From Nitrosopumilus sp. (lineage in GTDB: Archaea; Thermoproteota; Nitrososphaeria; Nitrososphaerales; Nitrosopumilaceae): a stretch of DNA of 64,000 nucleotides. The stretch covers positions 1-64,000 of the forward strand of contig NZ_JAILWM010000001.1 of NCBI RefSeq assembly GCF_025698945.1, in the 5' to 3' direction. The notes beneath the pieces are model-generated. The model ran no database searches and had not been told where the DNA came from. It worked only from the letters and a program-made list of their open reading frames with translations. The translations under genes were made by a program, and so were the position numbers. This document shows positions 1 through 8,458 of the stretch, piece by piece (position 1 is the first letter of the stretch; each line of letters opens with the position of its first letter).

Positions 1-132
1 ACCAGAACCAACACCAGAACCAACACCAGAACCAACACCAGAACCAACACCAGAACCAACACCAGAACCAACACCAGAACCAACACCAGAACCAACACCA
101 GAACCAACACCAGAACCAACACCAGAACCAAC
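1..132 (+). repeat. 12-bp tandem repeat, 11 perfect copies, coding for PEPT
   Basis: The unit ACCAGAACCAAC occurs eleven times without one mismatch, and a partial twelfth copy runs into unique sequence. It lies in frame inside the C-terminal part of a protein and reads Pro-Glu-Pro-Thr. The array probably continues upstream of the window. The absence of any synonymous change suggests recent expansion by slippage. Confidence 0.97.
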
Positions 133-415
133 ACCAGAAAATTCTACAACTGATCCATTTGATGGAATTAAGGATAATGATATTGCAACATATTCTGATC
201 TATTTGACATCCCGCCACCTGAAAATGACAATGATGCAATCAAACTTGGAAATAAAATACGTGATTGGATAAAAAATGGAAGACCTAACCCTGGAGAATC
301 TAAGAGTAAACAAGATGATGAGACTCAGACTGAAGATGAAGAAGAGATACAAAAACATGATAAAGAAGAAAAATCTAAAAAGAAAAGAGGTCTGTTTGGA
401 TTTTTTAAGAAATGA
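2..415 (+). CDS. PEPT-repeat protein, C-terminal part (5' end outside window)
   Basis: The open frame enters from the left edge. It starts as a Pro-Glu-Pro-Thr repeat of at least 11 units, passes through a mixed region containing a plausible short fold (around DLFDIPPPEN to KIRDWIKNG), and ends in an acidic then lysine-rich tail finishing RGLFGFFKK. The repeat would form a stiff extended linker, so the missing N-terminal part is probably a folded or membrane domain; this is inference. The stop overlaps the argF start as ATGA, so the two are likely co-transcribed. I do not recognise the family and assign no function. Confidence 0.75.
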   Translation, partial: PEPTPEPTPEPTPEPTPEPTPEPTPEPTPEPTPEPTPEPTPEPTPENSTTDPFDGIKDNDIATYSDLFDIPPPENDNDAIKLGNKIRDWIKNGRPNPGESKSKQDDETQTEDEEEIQKHDKEEKSKKKRGLFGFFKK

Positions 416-1326
416 AACTAAAAACAAAAAATTTACTCACATTGGCGGAATTATCTCCAAAGGAATTTTTGGGATTAATTGACAATGCAATTAAACTCAA
501 AAATGAATTAAAAAAAGAAGTAGCAAAACCAATTTTAAAAAATAAAACCTTGACAATGATTTTTCAAAAGCCATCAACTCGAACACGTGTGAGTTTTGAA
601 ATTGGAATGTATCAATTAGGAGGATATTCAATAAATCTCTCATCTAATGACATGCAATTATCTCGAGGTGAATCTATAGAAGATACTGCAAAAACTCTTT
701 CTCGATATACGGATTGTATTATGGCACGAGTATATGACCATAAATTATTGGAAAAATTATCTCAGCATGCAAGTGTACCTGTGATAAATGGACTATCTGA
801 TTCATATCATCCATGTCAAATTCTTGCTGACTTTATGACAATTAAAGAAAAGAAGGGAAAACTCAAAGGATTAAAAATTGCTTGGATAGGTGATGGGAAT
901 AATGTTTGTAATTCTATGATTTACGGTGCTTCCTTATCTGGAATTAGTATGTCTATTGCAACTCCAAAAGGATTTGAACCTGACAAAAATGTTCTAAAGG
1001 AAGCAAAAAAATCCACAAAAATTGAATTGACTTCAGATCCTTTCATTGCTGTTAAAAATGCAGATGTTGTTGTCACTGATACATATTCCTCAATTCATAA
1101 CAATGATCCAAAAAGAATTAAAAAATTTCTTCCAAAGTTTCAAGTTAATTCAAAACTAATGAAAGGTGCAAAGAAAAATGCGATCTTTATGCATTGTCTT
1201 CCTGCTAAAAGAGACCAAGAAGTAACATCATCAGTAATTGATGGACCTCAATCTGTAATTTGGGATGAGGCAGAAAACCGTCTTCATTCTCAGAAAGCTT
1301 TGCTAGTTGCTCTAATTCACGGTTAA
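412..1326 (+). CDS. argF: ornithine carbamoyltransferase
   Basis: Transfers the carbamoyl group of carbamoyl phosphate to ornithine, giving citrulline in arginine synthesis; cytoplasmic. At 304 residues it has the usual length. The carbamoyl-phosphate loop STRTR is at about residues 55-59, HPCQ at 133-136 and the ornithine-site motif HCLP at 261-264. These motifs set it apart from aspartate carbamoyltransferase. The ATG overlaps the stop of the PEPT-repeat gene by four bases. A TATA box directly after its stop begins the ribosomal operon, so argF ends the preceding transcription unit. Confidence 0.97.
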   Translation: MKLKTKNLLTLAELSPKEFLGLIDNAIKLKNELKKEVAKPILKNKTLTMIFQKPSTRTRVSFEIGMYQLGGYSINLSSNDMQLSRGESIEDTAKTLSRYTDCIMARVYDHKLLEKLSQHASVPVINGLSDSYHPCQILADFMTIKEKKGKLKGLKIAWIGDGNNVCNSMIYGASLSGISMSIATPKGFEPDKNVLKEAKKSTKIELTSDPFIAVKNADVVVTDTYSSIHNNDPKRIKKFLPKFQVNSKLMKGAKKNAIFMHCLPAKRDQEVTSSVIDGPQSVIWDEAENRLHSQKALLVALIHG

Positions 1327-1328
1327 CG

Positions 1329-1336
1329 TATATAAG
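1329..1336 (+). promoter_or_regulatory. TATA box of the rpl18-rps5-rpl30-rpl15-secY operon
   Basis: TATATAAG is centred about 30 bases before the ATG of rpl18 at 1363. With the archaeal TATA-to-start-site distance of about 26, the transcript would begin a few bases before the ATG, giving an almost leaderless mRNA. Confidence 0.7.
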
Positions 1337-1362
1337 AGAAGGTTCAAACTCGATTTCTGTAG

Positions 1363-1845
1363 ATGGCCTATTCAACAATATTAAGAAGACTAAGAGAAGA
1401 AAAGACCAATTATAAAAAACGTGGAACCATGCTTACTGGTAAGCGCGATTTTATTACTGTAAATATTACTAATGAAAATACCCAAGTCCAAATTCTAACA
1501 CCTGGAATGACTGGAGATAAAGTCATTTCATTTGCTCATTCTAGATCTTTAATTGATAAAGGATGGAAAGGTTCTAGAAAAAGTATTCCAGCTGCATACC
1601 TGACAGGTTATTTGGCAGGAAAAAAAGCAATTGGAAAAGGTGCTAAAGATGCTATCTTGTATACTGGTACTAGAAAATATACTCAAAGAATGGCTGCAGC
1701 ATTAAAAGGTGTAATTGATGCAGGTGTTAAAGTTCCAGCTTCAGAAGAAACATTTCCTCCAACTGAAAGAATCAACGGCGAACATCTTACTGTTAAAAAT
1801 GATATTTCAAAAATTAAATCAACAATTGATAGTGAGGTCAAATAG
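1363..1845 (+). CDS. rpl18: 50S ribosomal protein uL18 (L18)
   Basis: Large-subunit protein that binds 5S rRNA. The 160-residue product shows the archaeal L18 pattern: basic N-terminus (RRLREEKTNYKKRGTML), then AHSRSLIDKGWKGS and the AAYLTGYLAGKKA segment. It is the first gene after the operon TATA box and is followed at 2 bases by uS5, the conserved archaeal spc order L18-S5-L30-L15-secY. Confidence 0.97.
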   Translation: MAYSTILRRLREEKTNYKKRGTMLTGKRDFITVNITNENTQVQILTPGMTGDKVISFAHSRSLIDKGWKGSRKSIPAAYLTGYLAGKKAIGKGAKDAILYTGTRKYTQRMAAALKGVIDAGVKVPASEETFPPTERINGEHLTVKNDISKIKSTIDSEVK

Positions 1846-1847
1846 TA

Positions 1848-2579
1848 ATGAGTCAAACTACACAAGCTAAGGGTACTCAGAGACAATCAGGACAACGAGG
1901 TAGAGGTCCACCCGTTTATGGAAGTGGTCCACCTGGTGGTGTTAAGGGTGGTAATGATCGTCCTAGAAGACCAAGAAGAGAACCGGAAGAAGAAGTCTGG
2001 ATCCCAAAAACTATTTTGGGAAAGAAAGTCGCTTCAGGAGAAATCTCATCTCTCGAAGAAATTATTGAATCTGGATTAAGGATTCAAGAATCTGGAATTA
2101 TTAAAAAACTACTTCCTGATTTGAAGAGTGAAGTAGTAGACGTCGGAATTATTCAAAAAATGACATCCAATGGTCAATCAACTAGATTCAAAGCTATAGT
2201 TGCTGCAGGAAATGAAAATGGTTACTTGGGAATTGGTCAAGGCAAATCAAAACAAATGCGAATTGCAATTGAAAAGGCAACAAGTCAGGCATTTCTTAAT
2301 GTTAATCCAATCAAATTAGGTTGTGGAAGTTGGGAATGTAGATGTGATCAAAAACATTCTATTCCTTTCAAAGTAAGAGGGAAAGGTGGAAGTGTTACTA
2401 TAGAAATTATTCCTGCTCCTCGTGGATTAGGTTTAGTTGCAGGTGGTAAGATTAAACGATTATTGGAATTAGCTGGTCTTAAAGATGCATGGACTACTGC
2501 AAAAGGTTCAACTCCTACAATGAATTCAACTTCAAAAGCAATTCTGGACTGTCTTAGACAGACATTTAGTCAAGGTTGA
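1848..2579 (+). CDS. rps5: 30S ribosomal protein uS5 (S5)
   Basis: Small-subunit protein involved in decoding accuracy. The conserved S5 core, with a double-stranded-RNA-binding-like N-domain and an S5 fold C-domain, occupies about residues 50-235; GNENGYLGIGQGKS and PAPRGLGLVAG are recognisable. A Gln/Gly/Arg/Pro-rich extension of about 45 residues precedes it and makes the protein (243 residues) longer than many archaeal S5 proteins. The extension is probably disordered and RNA-contacting (inference). Lies 2 bases after uL18. Confidence 0.97.
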   Translation: MSQTTQAKGTQRQSGQRGRGPPVYGSGPPGGVKGGNDRPRRPRREPEEEVWIPKTILGKKVASGEISSLEEIIESGLRIQESGIIKKLLPDLKSEVVDVGIIQKMTSNGQSTRFKAIVAAGNENGYLGIGQGKSKQMRIAIEKATSQAFLNVNPIKLGCGSWECRCDQKHSIPFKVRGKGGSVTIEIIPAPRGLGLVAGGKIKRLLELAGLKDAWTTAKGSTPTMNSTSKAILDCLRQTFSQG

Positions 2580-2585
2580 TTGAAT

Positions 2586-3053
2586 ATGGCAAATGCATAT
2601 CTCGTTGTTAGAATTAAAGGTCAGGCTGATTGTCCATATTGGGCAACTCATACCATGAATTTATTAAAATTGGATAAAAAATATCGAGCAACAATTCTTC
2701 CAGCCAAAGACAACACTTTGGGAATGCTAAAAAAAGTACAACATTATGTTACATGGATTGAACTTGATTCATCTTTGGCAAAAGAACTAATTGATAAAAA
2801 AGCAAGAAAAGGTGGATATCAAAAAATTACTCCTGATGATCTTAAAGAATTGGGTTTTTCAAGTTCTGATGAATTAGGAACTGCATTAGCAGAAGGAAAA
2901 GCAACTTTGTCAAAATTAAAACCTCTCAAACCTTGGTTTGCTTTAGCACCTCCAAGATTGGGATTTAAACGAAGTACCAAGAGACTCTATGGACAAAAAG
3001 GTGTACTTGGACATAACAAAGAACTTGATGCAATTGTACGGAGAATGATATAG
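2586..3053 (+). CDS. rpl30: 50S ribosomal protein uL30 (L30)
   Basis: Archaeal/eukaryotic-type L30, about 155 residues, much longer than the bacterial protein of about 60. It starts MANAYLVVRIKG and contains the typical C-terminal stretch PWFALAPPRLGFKRS. An in-frame TTG lies six bases upstream of the ATG at 2586; the ATG is preferred because the family begins with this sequence. Sixth base after the uS5 stop, so the genes are translationally close-coupled. Confidence 0.96.
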   Translation: MANAYLVVRIKGQADCPYWATHTMNLLKLDKKYRATILPAKDNTLGMLKKVQHYVTWIELDSSLAKELIDKKARKGGYQKITPDDLKELGFSSSDELGTALAEGKATLSKLKPLKPWFALAPPRLGFKRSTKRLYGQKGVLGHNKELDAIVRRMI

Positions 3054-3054
3054 A

Positions 3055-3480
3055 ATGGCAACTAGATTAAGAAAAACTAGACGACTAAGAGGCGGACGAC
3101 ATATGGGATGGGGACAAGTAGGTCAACATCGCGCAAGTGGTCATAAAGGCGGTCTTGGAGTTACTGGTATGATGAAGCATCATTGGAGTACTACATTAAA
3201 AGATGAGCCAGAACATTATGGCCATGATTCAACTAAACCACCTCACCCAAATATTACAAAAAAATGGACTAGCATCCGTGATCTTGATGACTTGTTCACA
3301 AAATTCGGAAAAGAAGAAGGAGGAAAAAAGATCGTAGACCTTGAAAGCGCAGGATACGAAAAACTCCTTGGTGGCGGAAAAATTGCAAATGCATATTCCG
3401 TCAAAGTAAAACAATTTACAGCATCCGCTGAAGAGAAACTAAAATCTGTTGGGGGAGAAGTGTTATCGGATAATGGCTGA
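3055..3480 (+). CDS. rpl15: 50S ribosomal protein uL15 (L15)
   Basis: Large-subunit assembly protein. The N-terminal TRLRKTRRLRGGRHMGWG segment and the QHRASGHKGG glycine/basic region are diagnostic of archaeal L15. The 141-residue product is of usual size. The stop codon overlaps the start of secY by eight bases, an arrangement that suggests translational coupling between ribosome and translocon synthesis. Confidence 0.97.
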   Translation: MATRLRKTRRLRGGRHMGWGQVGQHRASGHKGGLGVTGMMKHHWSTTLKDEPEHYGHDSTKPPHPNITKKWTSIRDLDDLFTKFGKEEGGKKIVDLESAGYEKLLGGGKIANAYSVKVKQFTASAEEKLKSVGGEVLSDNG

Positions 3481-4903
3481 AGGTAGTCTTACTACATACA
3501 TTCGAAAAATTGTTTTCAAAGCAGAACCATATCTTCCTCAAGTTCCAAAACCTAAAAAGAAAATCCCCCTCCAAACTAGACTTCTCTGGTGTGGAGTTGC
3601 ATTACTTATCTACATGGTTATGGGCCAAACACCATTATTTGGTGCAACTGCACCTCAATTTGATTTTCTAGCATTTGCTAGAGTTATTTTTGCATCCCAA
3701 CAAGGAACCCTTGTTGAATTAGGGATTGGGCCGATTGTAACAGCTGGTCTCTTGATGCAATTGCTTAGGGGTTCGGACATTTTGAAATTTGACTTTAAAA
3801 AACCTGAAGAGAGAGGAATCTTTCAGACTGCAACTAAACTTGTAACGTATGTTGTAATTGTAGCTGAATCCATTGTATATGCAGGTGCAGTATATGGTCC
3901 TGGAGTTTCAGAGCCGCACTTTCTGTATGTGATGATAGGGCAGCTAATGGCCGCGTCTGTTATTATCATGTTCTTAGACGAATTAATCCAGAAAGGTTGG
4001 GGAATTGGAAGTGGAATTAGTCTGTTTATCATGGCAGGTGTTGCACAACAGATTCTATGGAGCTTGTTTAGTCCGTTACCTGCAGGAGATGGAGGGACAA
4101 TTGGAATTATTCCTTACATTGGACAATCAATTATGGGTGGTGACTTGTCAAATGTATTTTTCCGCTCAAATCAACTTCCGAGCATCTTTGGGATATTCTT
4201 AACAGCTGGAATTTTGCTGATACTTGTGTTTACACAAGGAATGAAAATTGAGATTCCAATAGTATCCACCAAATACAGAGGATTCTCTGCAGTTTATCCT
4301 ATCAAACTAATGTATGTCTCTAACATTCCTGTCATCTTAGCATCAGCACTGACTGCTAATGCTGTTTTCATCTTCCAAATGCTTTGGGCAAACATGAACC
4401 CGCGAAATAATAACTTCTTTATGAATTTTATAGCGCAATTTGATCCTACAAGCCCTTCAACTCCAATTGGTGGTCTAATTTACTACATTACACCTCCAAG
4501 AGGATTAGATGTTGCAGCTTTGGATCCAATGCGTGCTGTGGGATATGTTTTGTTTATGGTGGGAATAGTAGTTGTATTTGGTAGATTGTGGGTAGAGCTT
4601 GGTGGATTGTCTCCAAAGAGCGCAGCTCAAAATTTGCTTGATGCAGATGTACAAATCCCTGGATTTAGAAGATCAAATGCTCCAGTTGAAGCATTACTAA
4701 ACAAGTACATTCCCTCTGTCACTATTATTGGCTCAATGATCTTGGGTCTATTAGCAGGTGTTTCAGATGTACTTGGTGTATTTGGTTCTGGAATTGGAAT
4801 TTTGCTTATGGTTGATATCTTGATTAACTATTATACGCAACTAGTACGAGAACAAGTAGAGGTAGTCATGCCGCGATTGGGTGCATTGCTTGGCAGAAAA
4901 TAA
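3473..4903 (+). CDS. secY: preprotein translocase channel subunit SecY
   Basis: Forms the protein-conducting channel (Sec61 alpha homologue) with SecE and Sec61 beta; essential inner-membrane protein. About 476 residues with roughly ten hydrophobic segments; the plug and pore region (MGQTPLFGA) and the cytoplasmic loop around QGMKIEIPIVSTKYRGF are recognisable. The frame is open 24 bases further upstream, but MAEGSLTTYIRKI at 3473 is the better start: it gives an 8-base overlap with uL15 and lacks an unnatural Cys-containing prefix. The 3' end overlaps the adenylate kinase start. Confidence 0.97.
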   Translation: MAEGSLTTYIRKIVFKAEPYLPQVPKPKKKIPLQTRLLWCGVALLIYMVMGQTPLFGATAPQFDFLAFARVIFASQQGTLVELGIGPIVTAGLLMQLLRGSDILKFDFKKPEERGIFQTATKLVTYVVIVAESIVYAGAVYGPGVSEPHFLYVMIGQLMAASVIIMFLDELIQKGWGIGSGISLFIMAGVAQQILWSLFSPLPAGDGGTIGIIPYIGQSIMGGDLSNVFFRSNQLPSIFGIFLTAGILLILVFTQGMKIEIPIVSTKYRGFSAVYPIKLMYVSNIPVILASALTANAVFIFQMLWANMNPRNNNFFMNFIAQFDPTSPSTPIGGLIYYITPPRGLDVAALDPMRAVGYVLFMVGIVVVFGRLWVELGGLSPKSAAQNLLDADVQIPGFRRSNAPVEALLNKYIPSVTIIGSMILGLLAGVSDVLGVFGSGIGILLMVDILINYYTQLVREQVEVVMPRLGALLGRK

Positions 4904-5468
4904 GAAAATAGTGATGATAGGAATTGCTGGTGTTGGAAAGACCACATTATTGTCAAAAATTGTTGAAATTCTAAAAAACAACAATAAAAGTGTCAAGGTG
5001 ATTAGCTATGGTACATTGATGTTTGATGTTGCCAAAGAAAATGGATTGCAAGATAGGGATGAACTACGAAAATTACCAGTGTCTGAACAACAAAGTCTTC
5101 AAAAAATTGTTGCTGAAAAAATTGCTTCTCAAAATGAACAAATTGTAATTATTGATACTCATGCATTTATCAATTCTCCTGAAGGCTATTATCCTGGATT
5201 ACCAGAACATGTTTTGAAAATTCTCAAGCCATCAAACTTTATTTCTGTTTCGGCAAAGCCTGAAGAAATTTACAACAGACGAATGAAAGATGATACTCGA
5301 AATAGAGATAAAATTACTATAGAAAATATCAAAAAAGAATTAGATGTTCAATCTGGAATGATTTCTGCATGTGCTGTAATTACTGGCTCTCCAGTCAAGC
5401 ATATTCTAAATGGTGAGGGAAAGATTGATGAAGCAGCTGCTAAACTAATAAAATCAATAGGACTGTAA
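4890..5468 (+). CDS. adkA: archaeal adenylate kinase
   Basis: Interconverts 2 ADP with ATP and AMP. Archaeal-type enzyme of about 192 residues. The P-loop GIAGVGKTT is at about residues 11-19; a lid-like segment lies near RRMKDDTRNRD. The frame is also open from a GTG at 4881, but the TTG at 4890 gives MAENKKIVMIG, which places the P-loop at the usual distance from the N-terminus. It overlaps the secY stop by 14 bases. The secY-adk-DUF106-cmk-cbf5 order is a conserved archaeal arrangement. Confidence 0.93.
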   Translation: MAENKKIVMIGIAGVGKTTLLSKIVEILKNNNKSVKVISYGTLMFDVAKENGLQDRDELRKLPVSEQQSLQKIVAEKIASQNEQIVIIDTHAFINSPEGYYPGLPEHVLKILKPSNFISVSAKPEEIYNRRMKDDTRNRDKITIENIKKELDVQSGMISACAVITGSPVKHILNGEGKIDEAAAKLIKSIGL

Positions 5469-5471
5469 AAA

Positions 5472-6095
5472 ATGGATTTTAACTTTATTCTACTCTTTAT
5501 TGATTCAATTTCTCTTCAATTTGATTTTCTTGGTGGAGAATCAAGACATCTTGGAAGCGATGATCCTATTGTACAAGGGTTAATACTCTCAATGTTTGCA
5601 GTATCTGGATTTGGAATTATTCTTAATGTGTTTAATGCAGCAGTTAGAAAAAAGATGGTTGATCAGACCAAACTGAAAAGAATTATGAAAGAAACAAGAG
5701 CTTGGCAAAAAGAAAGAATGGCTGCAATGAGATCAAAAGACCAGGCAAAAATTAACGAGTTGAGCAAAAAATCATCTTACATGAACAAAATGTCCATGGA
5801 GATGATGCAGATGAATATGAGACCTATGATGATTACCTTTGTTCCTTTGATTTTGATATTTTATCTAGTATTGCCGCAATTATTCTCATACACTGTTGCA
5901 TTATCTCCTATTCCTCTAAATGTAATTCCTGGTGATTTCTTCCAATTAACATGCACTGCAGAACAAGCAGCTAATTTAGAAGATATTTGTCCTAAAGAAA
6001 ATGCACTATATCTCTGGGCGTGGTATTTTCTATCATCCATTGCATTTAGTGGCATTATTATGAAACTAACTAAAACATCAATGGATCTCAGTTGA
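5472..6095 (+). CDS. EMC3/TMCO1 (DUF106) membrane protein, archaeal YidC/Oxa1-like insertase
   Basis: The 207-residue product has hydrophobic segments near residues 28-50, 117-140 and 178-200 and a strongly basic, Met- and Lys-rich cytoplasmic helical region between the first two, as in DUF106 proteins. That family is related to Oxa1/YidC/EMC3 and helps insert membrane proteins, probably together with ribosomes and SecYEG. Its place two genes after secY fits. An extracytoplasmic loop with two cysteines (around LTCTAEQ and EDICPKE) could form a disulfide. The stop overlaps the next gene by four bases. Confidence 0.9.
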   Translation: MDFNFILLFIDSISLQFDFLGGESRHLGSDDPIVQGLILSMFAVSGFGIILNVFNAAVRKKMVDQTKLKRIMKETRAWQKERMAAMRSKDQAKINELSKKSSYMNKMSMEMMQMNMRPMMITFVPLILIFYLVLPQLFSYTVALSPIPLNVIPGDFFQLTCTAEQAANLEDICPKENALYLWAWYFLSSIAFSGIIMKLTKTSMDLS

Positions 6096-6652
6096 AAAAA
6101 TCCATTGTAATTTCTGGCCCTCCAGCAGTAGGAAAAACCACTGTTGCCAAAGGTCTAGCAGAAGAATTTCACTTACAATATCTTAGTGGTGGAGATGTTC
6201 TAAAAGAGATGGCAAAAGAGCAAGGATTTGATTCCGATGGAGATGATTGGTGGGATACTGAAGATGGTATGAAATTTCTAAAGCAGAGAGAAGAGAACTC
6301 TGAATTTGATAAAAAATTAGATGATAAACTCATTGCATTGTTTAATCAAGGTGGGATGGTAATCACCAGTTATACTCTACCTTGGCTAGTAGATAATGGA
6401 ATTAAAATTTGGTTGCAGGGTTCACATGCAAGCAGTACAAAGAGAATGCAAACACGTGATAACATGAGCTCTGAGGAAGCTTATGAAATTACAAAAAAAC
6501 GATTTGATAGAAACAAAGCACTCTACAAGAAACTATACAATTTTAATTTTGGTGATGATACATCTGTTTTTGATTTAATAATTAACACTGATCATCTCAC
6601 TGCCCAACAAGTCATAGATGTAACAAAAGAAACTGTAAGGAAATTGCAATGA
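6092..6652 (+). CDS. cmk: archaeal cytidylate (CMP) kinase
   Basis: Phosphorylates CMP/dCMP with ATP. 186 residues; P-loop GPPAVGKTT at about residues 9-17, NMP-binding region around LSGGDVLKEMA, and an Arg-rich lid (KRMQTRDNMSSEEA, TKKRFDRN). The start is a TTG that overlaps the DUF106 stop. The stop overlaps the cbf5 ATG by four bases, so both ends are translationally coupled. It could also be described as a CMP kinase of the AdkA-like group; position in this cluster supports Cmk. Confidence 0.92.
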   Translation: MKKSIVISGPPAVGKTTVAKGLAEEFHLQYLSGGDVLKEMAKEQGFDSDGDDWWDTEDGMKFLKQREENSEFDKKLDDKLIALFNQGGMVITSYTLPWLVDNGIKIWLQGSHASSTKRMQTRDNMSSEEAYEITKKRFDRNKALYKKLYNFNFGDDTSVFDLIINTDHLTAQQVIDVTKETVRKLQ

Positions 6653-7647
6653 CTCTAAAACAATTAGAAAATTTAATTGAAATTGATCAAGATATAACTG
6701 ATGATGTATACGGTACCTATTATGATAAAAGAACTATAGAGCAACTACTAAACTATGGAATTATCATTTTAGACAAACCTCCTGGTCCTACAAGTCATGA
6801 AGCAGTTGCATGGGCAAAACGAATTTTAAAATTACCTAAAATTGGACACAGTGGAACACTTGATCCTCAAGTATCTGGAGTTTTACCATTGGGATTGGGT
6901 GAGGCAACAAAAGCACTTGGTGTTTTATTATTTGGACCAAAGGAATACCATGCCCTGGGAAGGGTTCATTCTCTTCCATCAAAAGAAAAACTACATGAAG
7001 TAATTGATATGTTTAGAGGTGAGATTTTCCAAAAACCTCCACAACGCTCAGCAGTAGTTAGACAAACTAGGAGCAGAATTATCTATGAATTGGAAGTATT
7101 GGAGCAAAAAGAAAGACTGCTCTTAATGAGAGTGTTATGTGAGGCTGGAACATACATTCGAAAATTATACTATGATATTGGAGAAATTTTGGGGCCTGGT
7201 GCTACCATGATTGAGCTAAGGCGAACCAGAGTTGATCAATTTTATGAAACAGACGGATTAGTTACTTTGCATGAATTGGCAGATGCATATGCTCTCTGGG
7301 AGGAGAAAAAAGATGACACAAAACTCATGAAGATGATAAAACCTGTTGAATATGCACTAAGTGAATTAAAATCAGTTGTAATTCGTGATTCTGCAATTGA
7401 TGCAATGTGTCATGGTGCACAACTTGCCATTCCTGGAATACTCAAGATATCTCCTAATCTGAAAAAGGGTGATTTTGTTGCAGTTTATACTCAGAAAGGA
7501 GAAGCAGTGGCACTTGCAGAAGCTACAATGACTGAAGAAGAGATACGAGATGCAACAAAGGGATATGCATTTGAAACTAGACGAATCATTATGGCTCCTA
7601 ACACATATCCAAAAAAATGGAGAAGCAAGCCAACTCCAAAGGATTAA
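6649..7647 (+). CDS. cbf5: tRNA/rRNA pseudouridine synthase Cbf5 (TruB family)
   Basis: Catalytic subunit of H/ACA guide RNPs; also makes pseudouridine 55 in tRNA. Residues about 30-240 form the TruB catalytic domain, with the KIGHSGTLDPQ motif holding the catalytic Asp at about residue 72; the last 75 residues form a PUA RNA-binding domain (around ILKISPNLKKGDFVAVYTQ). The 332-residue length is typical. It closes the operon that began with uL18. Confidence 0.96.
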   Translation: MTLKQLENLIEIDQDITDDVYGTYYDKRTIEQLLNYGIIILDKPPGPTSHEAVAWAKRILKLPKIGHSGTLDPQVSGVLPLGLGEATKALGVLLFGPKEYHALGRVHSLPSKEKLHEVIDMFRGEIFQKPPQRSAVVRQTRSRIIYELEVLEQKERLLLMRVLCEAGTYIRKLYYDIGEILGPGATMIELRRTRVDQFYETDGLVTLHELADAYALWEEKKDDTKLMKMIKPVEYALSELKSVVIRDSAIDAMCHGAQLAIPGILKISPNLKKGDFVAVYTQKGEAVALAEATMTEEEIRDATKGYAFETRRIIMAPNTYPKKWRSKPTPKD

Positions 7648-7674
7648 AAAATCATGGTAATCTTTTAGAAGAAA

Positions 7675-8127
7675 TTGTTAGCAAAAAGTTTAGTAGTTTT
7701 TATTACAATCGGTGTTATTTCAGGACTTGGACTAGGTGTTTATTTGATTGATTTGAAAAATACTAGTCAACTTGAATTCGTTGATGGTCCGTCAATTTCA
7801 GTAGTTACTGAAAAGACTGATTTTAAGCGGGGAGAAGAAATCATAATTAGAATAGTTAATTCTGGTACAACTCCTTTGATATTTTCTGATTCATCCTATG
7901 GATTGAGAATTACTGGTCTGTCTGGAATCTTAATGTATTCTCCATGGGTTTCTGCAGAAGAAATAAATCCAATTTTGGAACCACGTAGTGAAATAGAATT
8001 TTCATGGAATCAAATAAAAAACGATGGCGATTCAGTTCTTGAAGGTCTATACAAAATATCTGCAAAAGGTATGGATTCTCAAGGAAACAAAATTGAGAAA
8101 TCAACTACTGTGACAATCTGGAAGTAA
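7675..8127 (+). CDS. exported or membrane-anchored protein with an Ig-like domain
   Basis: 150 residues: an N-terminal hydrophobic segment (about 4-26) and a beta-rich remainder with the pattern KRGEEIIIRIVNSGTTPLIF and a late LYKISAKGMDS strand, resembling small extracytoplasmic Ig-like folds. No catalytic motif. The only start in frame is TTG at 7675, because an in-frame TAG lies three codons upstream. An A/T-rich TATA-like stretch (GATTAAAAAATC) about 26 bases upstream supports a leaderless start there. Function not recognised. Confidence 0.75.
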   Translation: MLAKSLVVFITIGVISGLGLGVYLIDLKNTSQLEFVDGPSISVVTEKTDFKRGEEIIIRIVNSGTTPLIFSDSSYGLRITGLSGILMYSPWVSAEEINPILEPRSEIEFSWNQIKNDGDSVLEGLYKISAKGMDSQGNKIEKSTTVTIWK

Positions 8128-8148
8128 TTTTGAATTTTTCAAAGTACA

Positions 8149-8161
8149 TAATATATAATCA
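8149..8161 (+). promoter_or_regulatory. TATA box of the tRNA-Ser gene
   Basis: The A/T run CATAATATATAAT lies about 38 bases before the mature 5' end of the tRNA, placing transcription start about 10-15 bases before the tRNA. A short 5' leader is usual in archaeal tRNA genes. Confidence 0.6.
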
Positions 8162-8193
8162 AATTTGTTCAATTCATTTGTCGCAAGACTTGT

Positions 8194-8294
8194 GCCGGGG
8201 TCGCCTAGCCTGGTAGGGCGCGCGCCTGGAAATAATTAACCATAAAGCGCGTTCTCGCAAGGGAACGGGAGTTCAAATCTCCCTCCCGGCGCCA
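8194..8294 (+). tRNA. tRNA-Ser(GGA) with a 14-nt intron, CCA encoded
   Basis: The acceptor stem pairs 8194-8200 with 8284-8290, followed by G73 and an encoded CCA. The D stem, a 5-bp anticodon stem (CGCGC/GCGCG) and a T stem (GGGAG/CTCCC) all form. A long variable arm (TTCTC...GGGAA) makes this a type II tRNA; with anticodon GGA at 8228-8230 and G73 it is serine. Between position 37 and 38 there are 14 extra bases (8232-8245), the canonical archaeal intron site. It should be removed by the tRNA splicing endonuclease encoded at 43580. Confidence 0.93.
8232..8245 (+). other. tRNA-Ser intron, between positions 37 and 38
   Basis: Fourteen bases beginning ATAATTAACC separate A37 and A38. Without them the anticodon loop is a normal 7-base loop. 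The exact cut sites can slide by a base because both flanks are A. Confidence 0.85.
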
Positions 8295-8458
8295 TAATTT
8301 CTGATAATCTATCGACATGTTGTTTTTAAGGATTTGAAGTTCTTGTATTGTTGATATGTTACTATGCATGAGTGAACCTCCTCGTTTTTGAATGCATGTC
8401 TAATTTTAAAAGGCCTAATGTGAAAAGTTTTTTTATATTATTTAGTATTTTCTGAAAA

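Noticed and set aside
1-132. Possible CRISPR array from the regular repeat
   Set aside because: The repeats are directly adjacent without spacers and are in frame in a coding sequence.
8295-8458. Possible second small RNA after tRNA-Ser
   Set aside because: Isolated CTGA and ATGA sequences occur but box order and spacing do not fit a C/D or H/ACA guide RNA.
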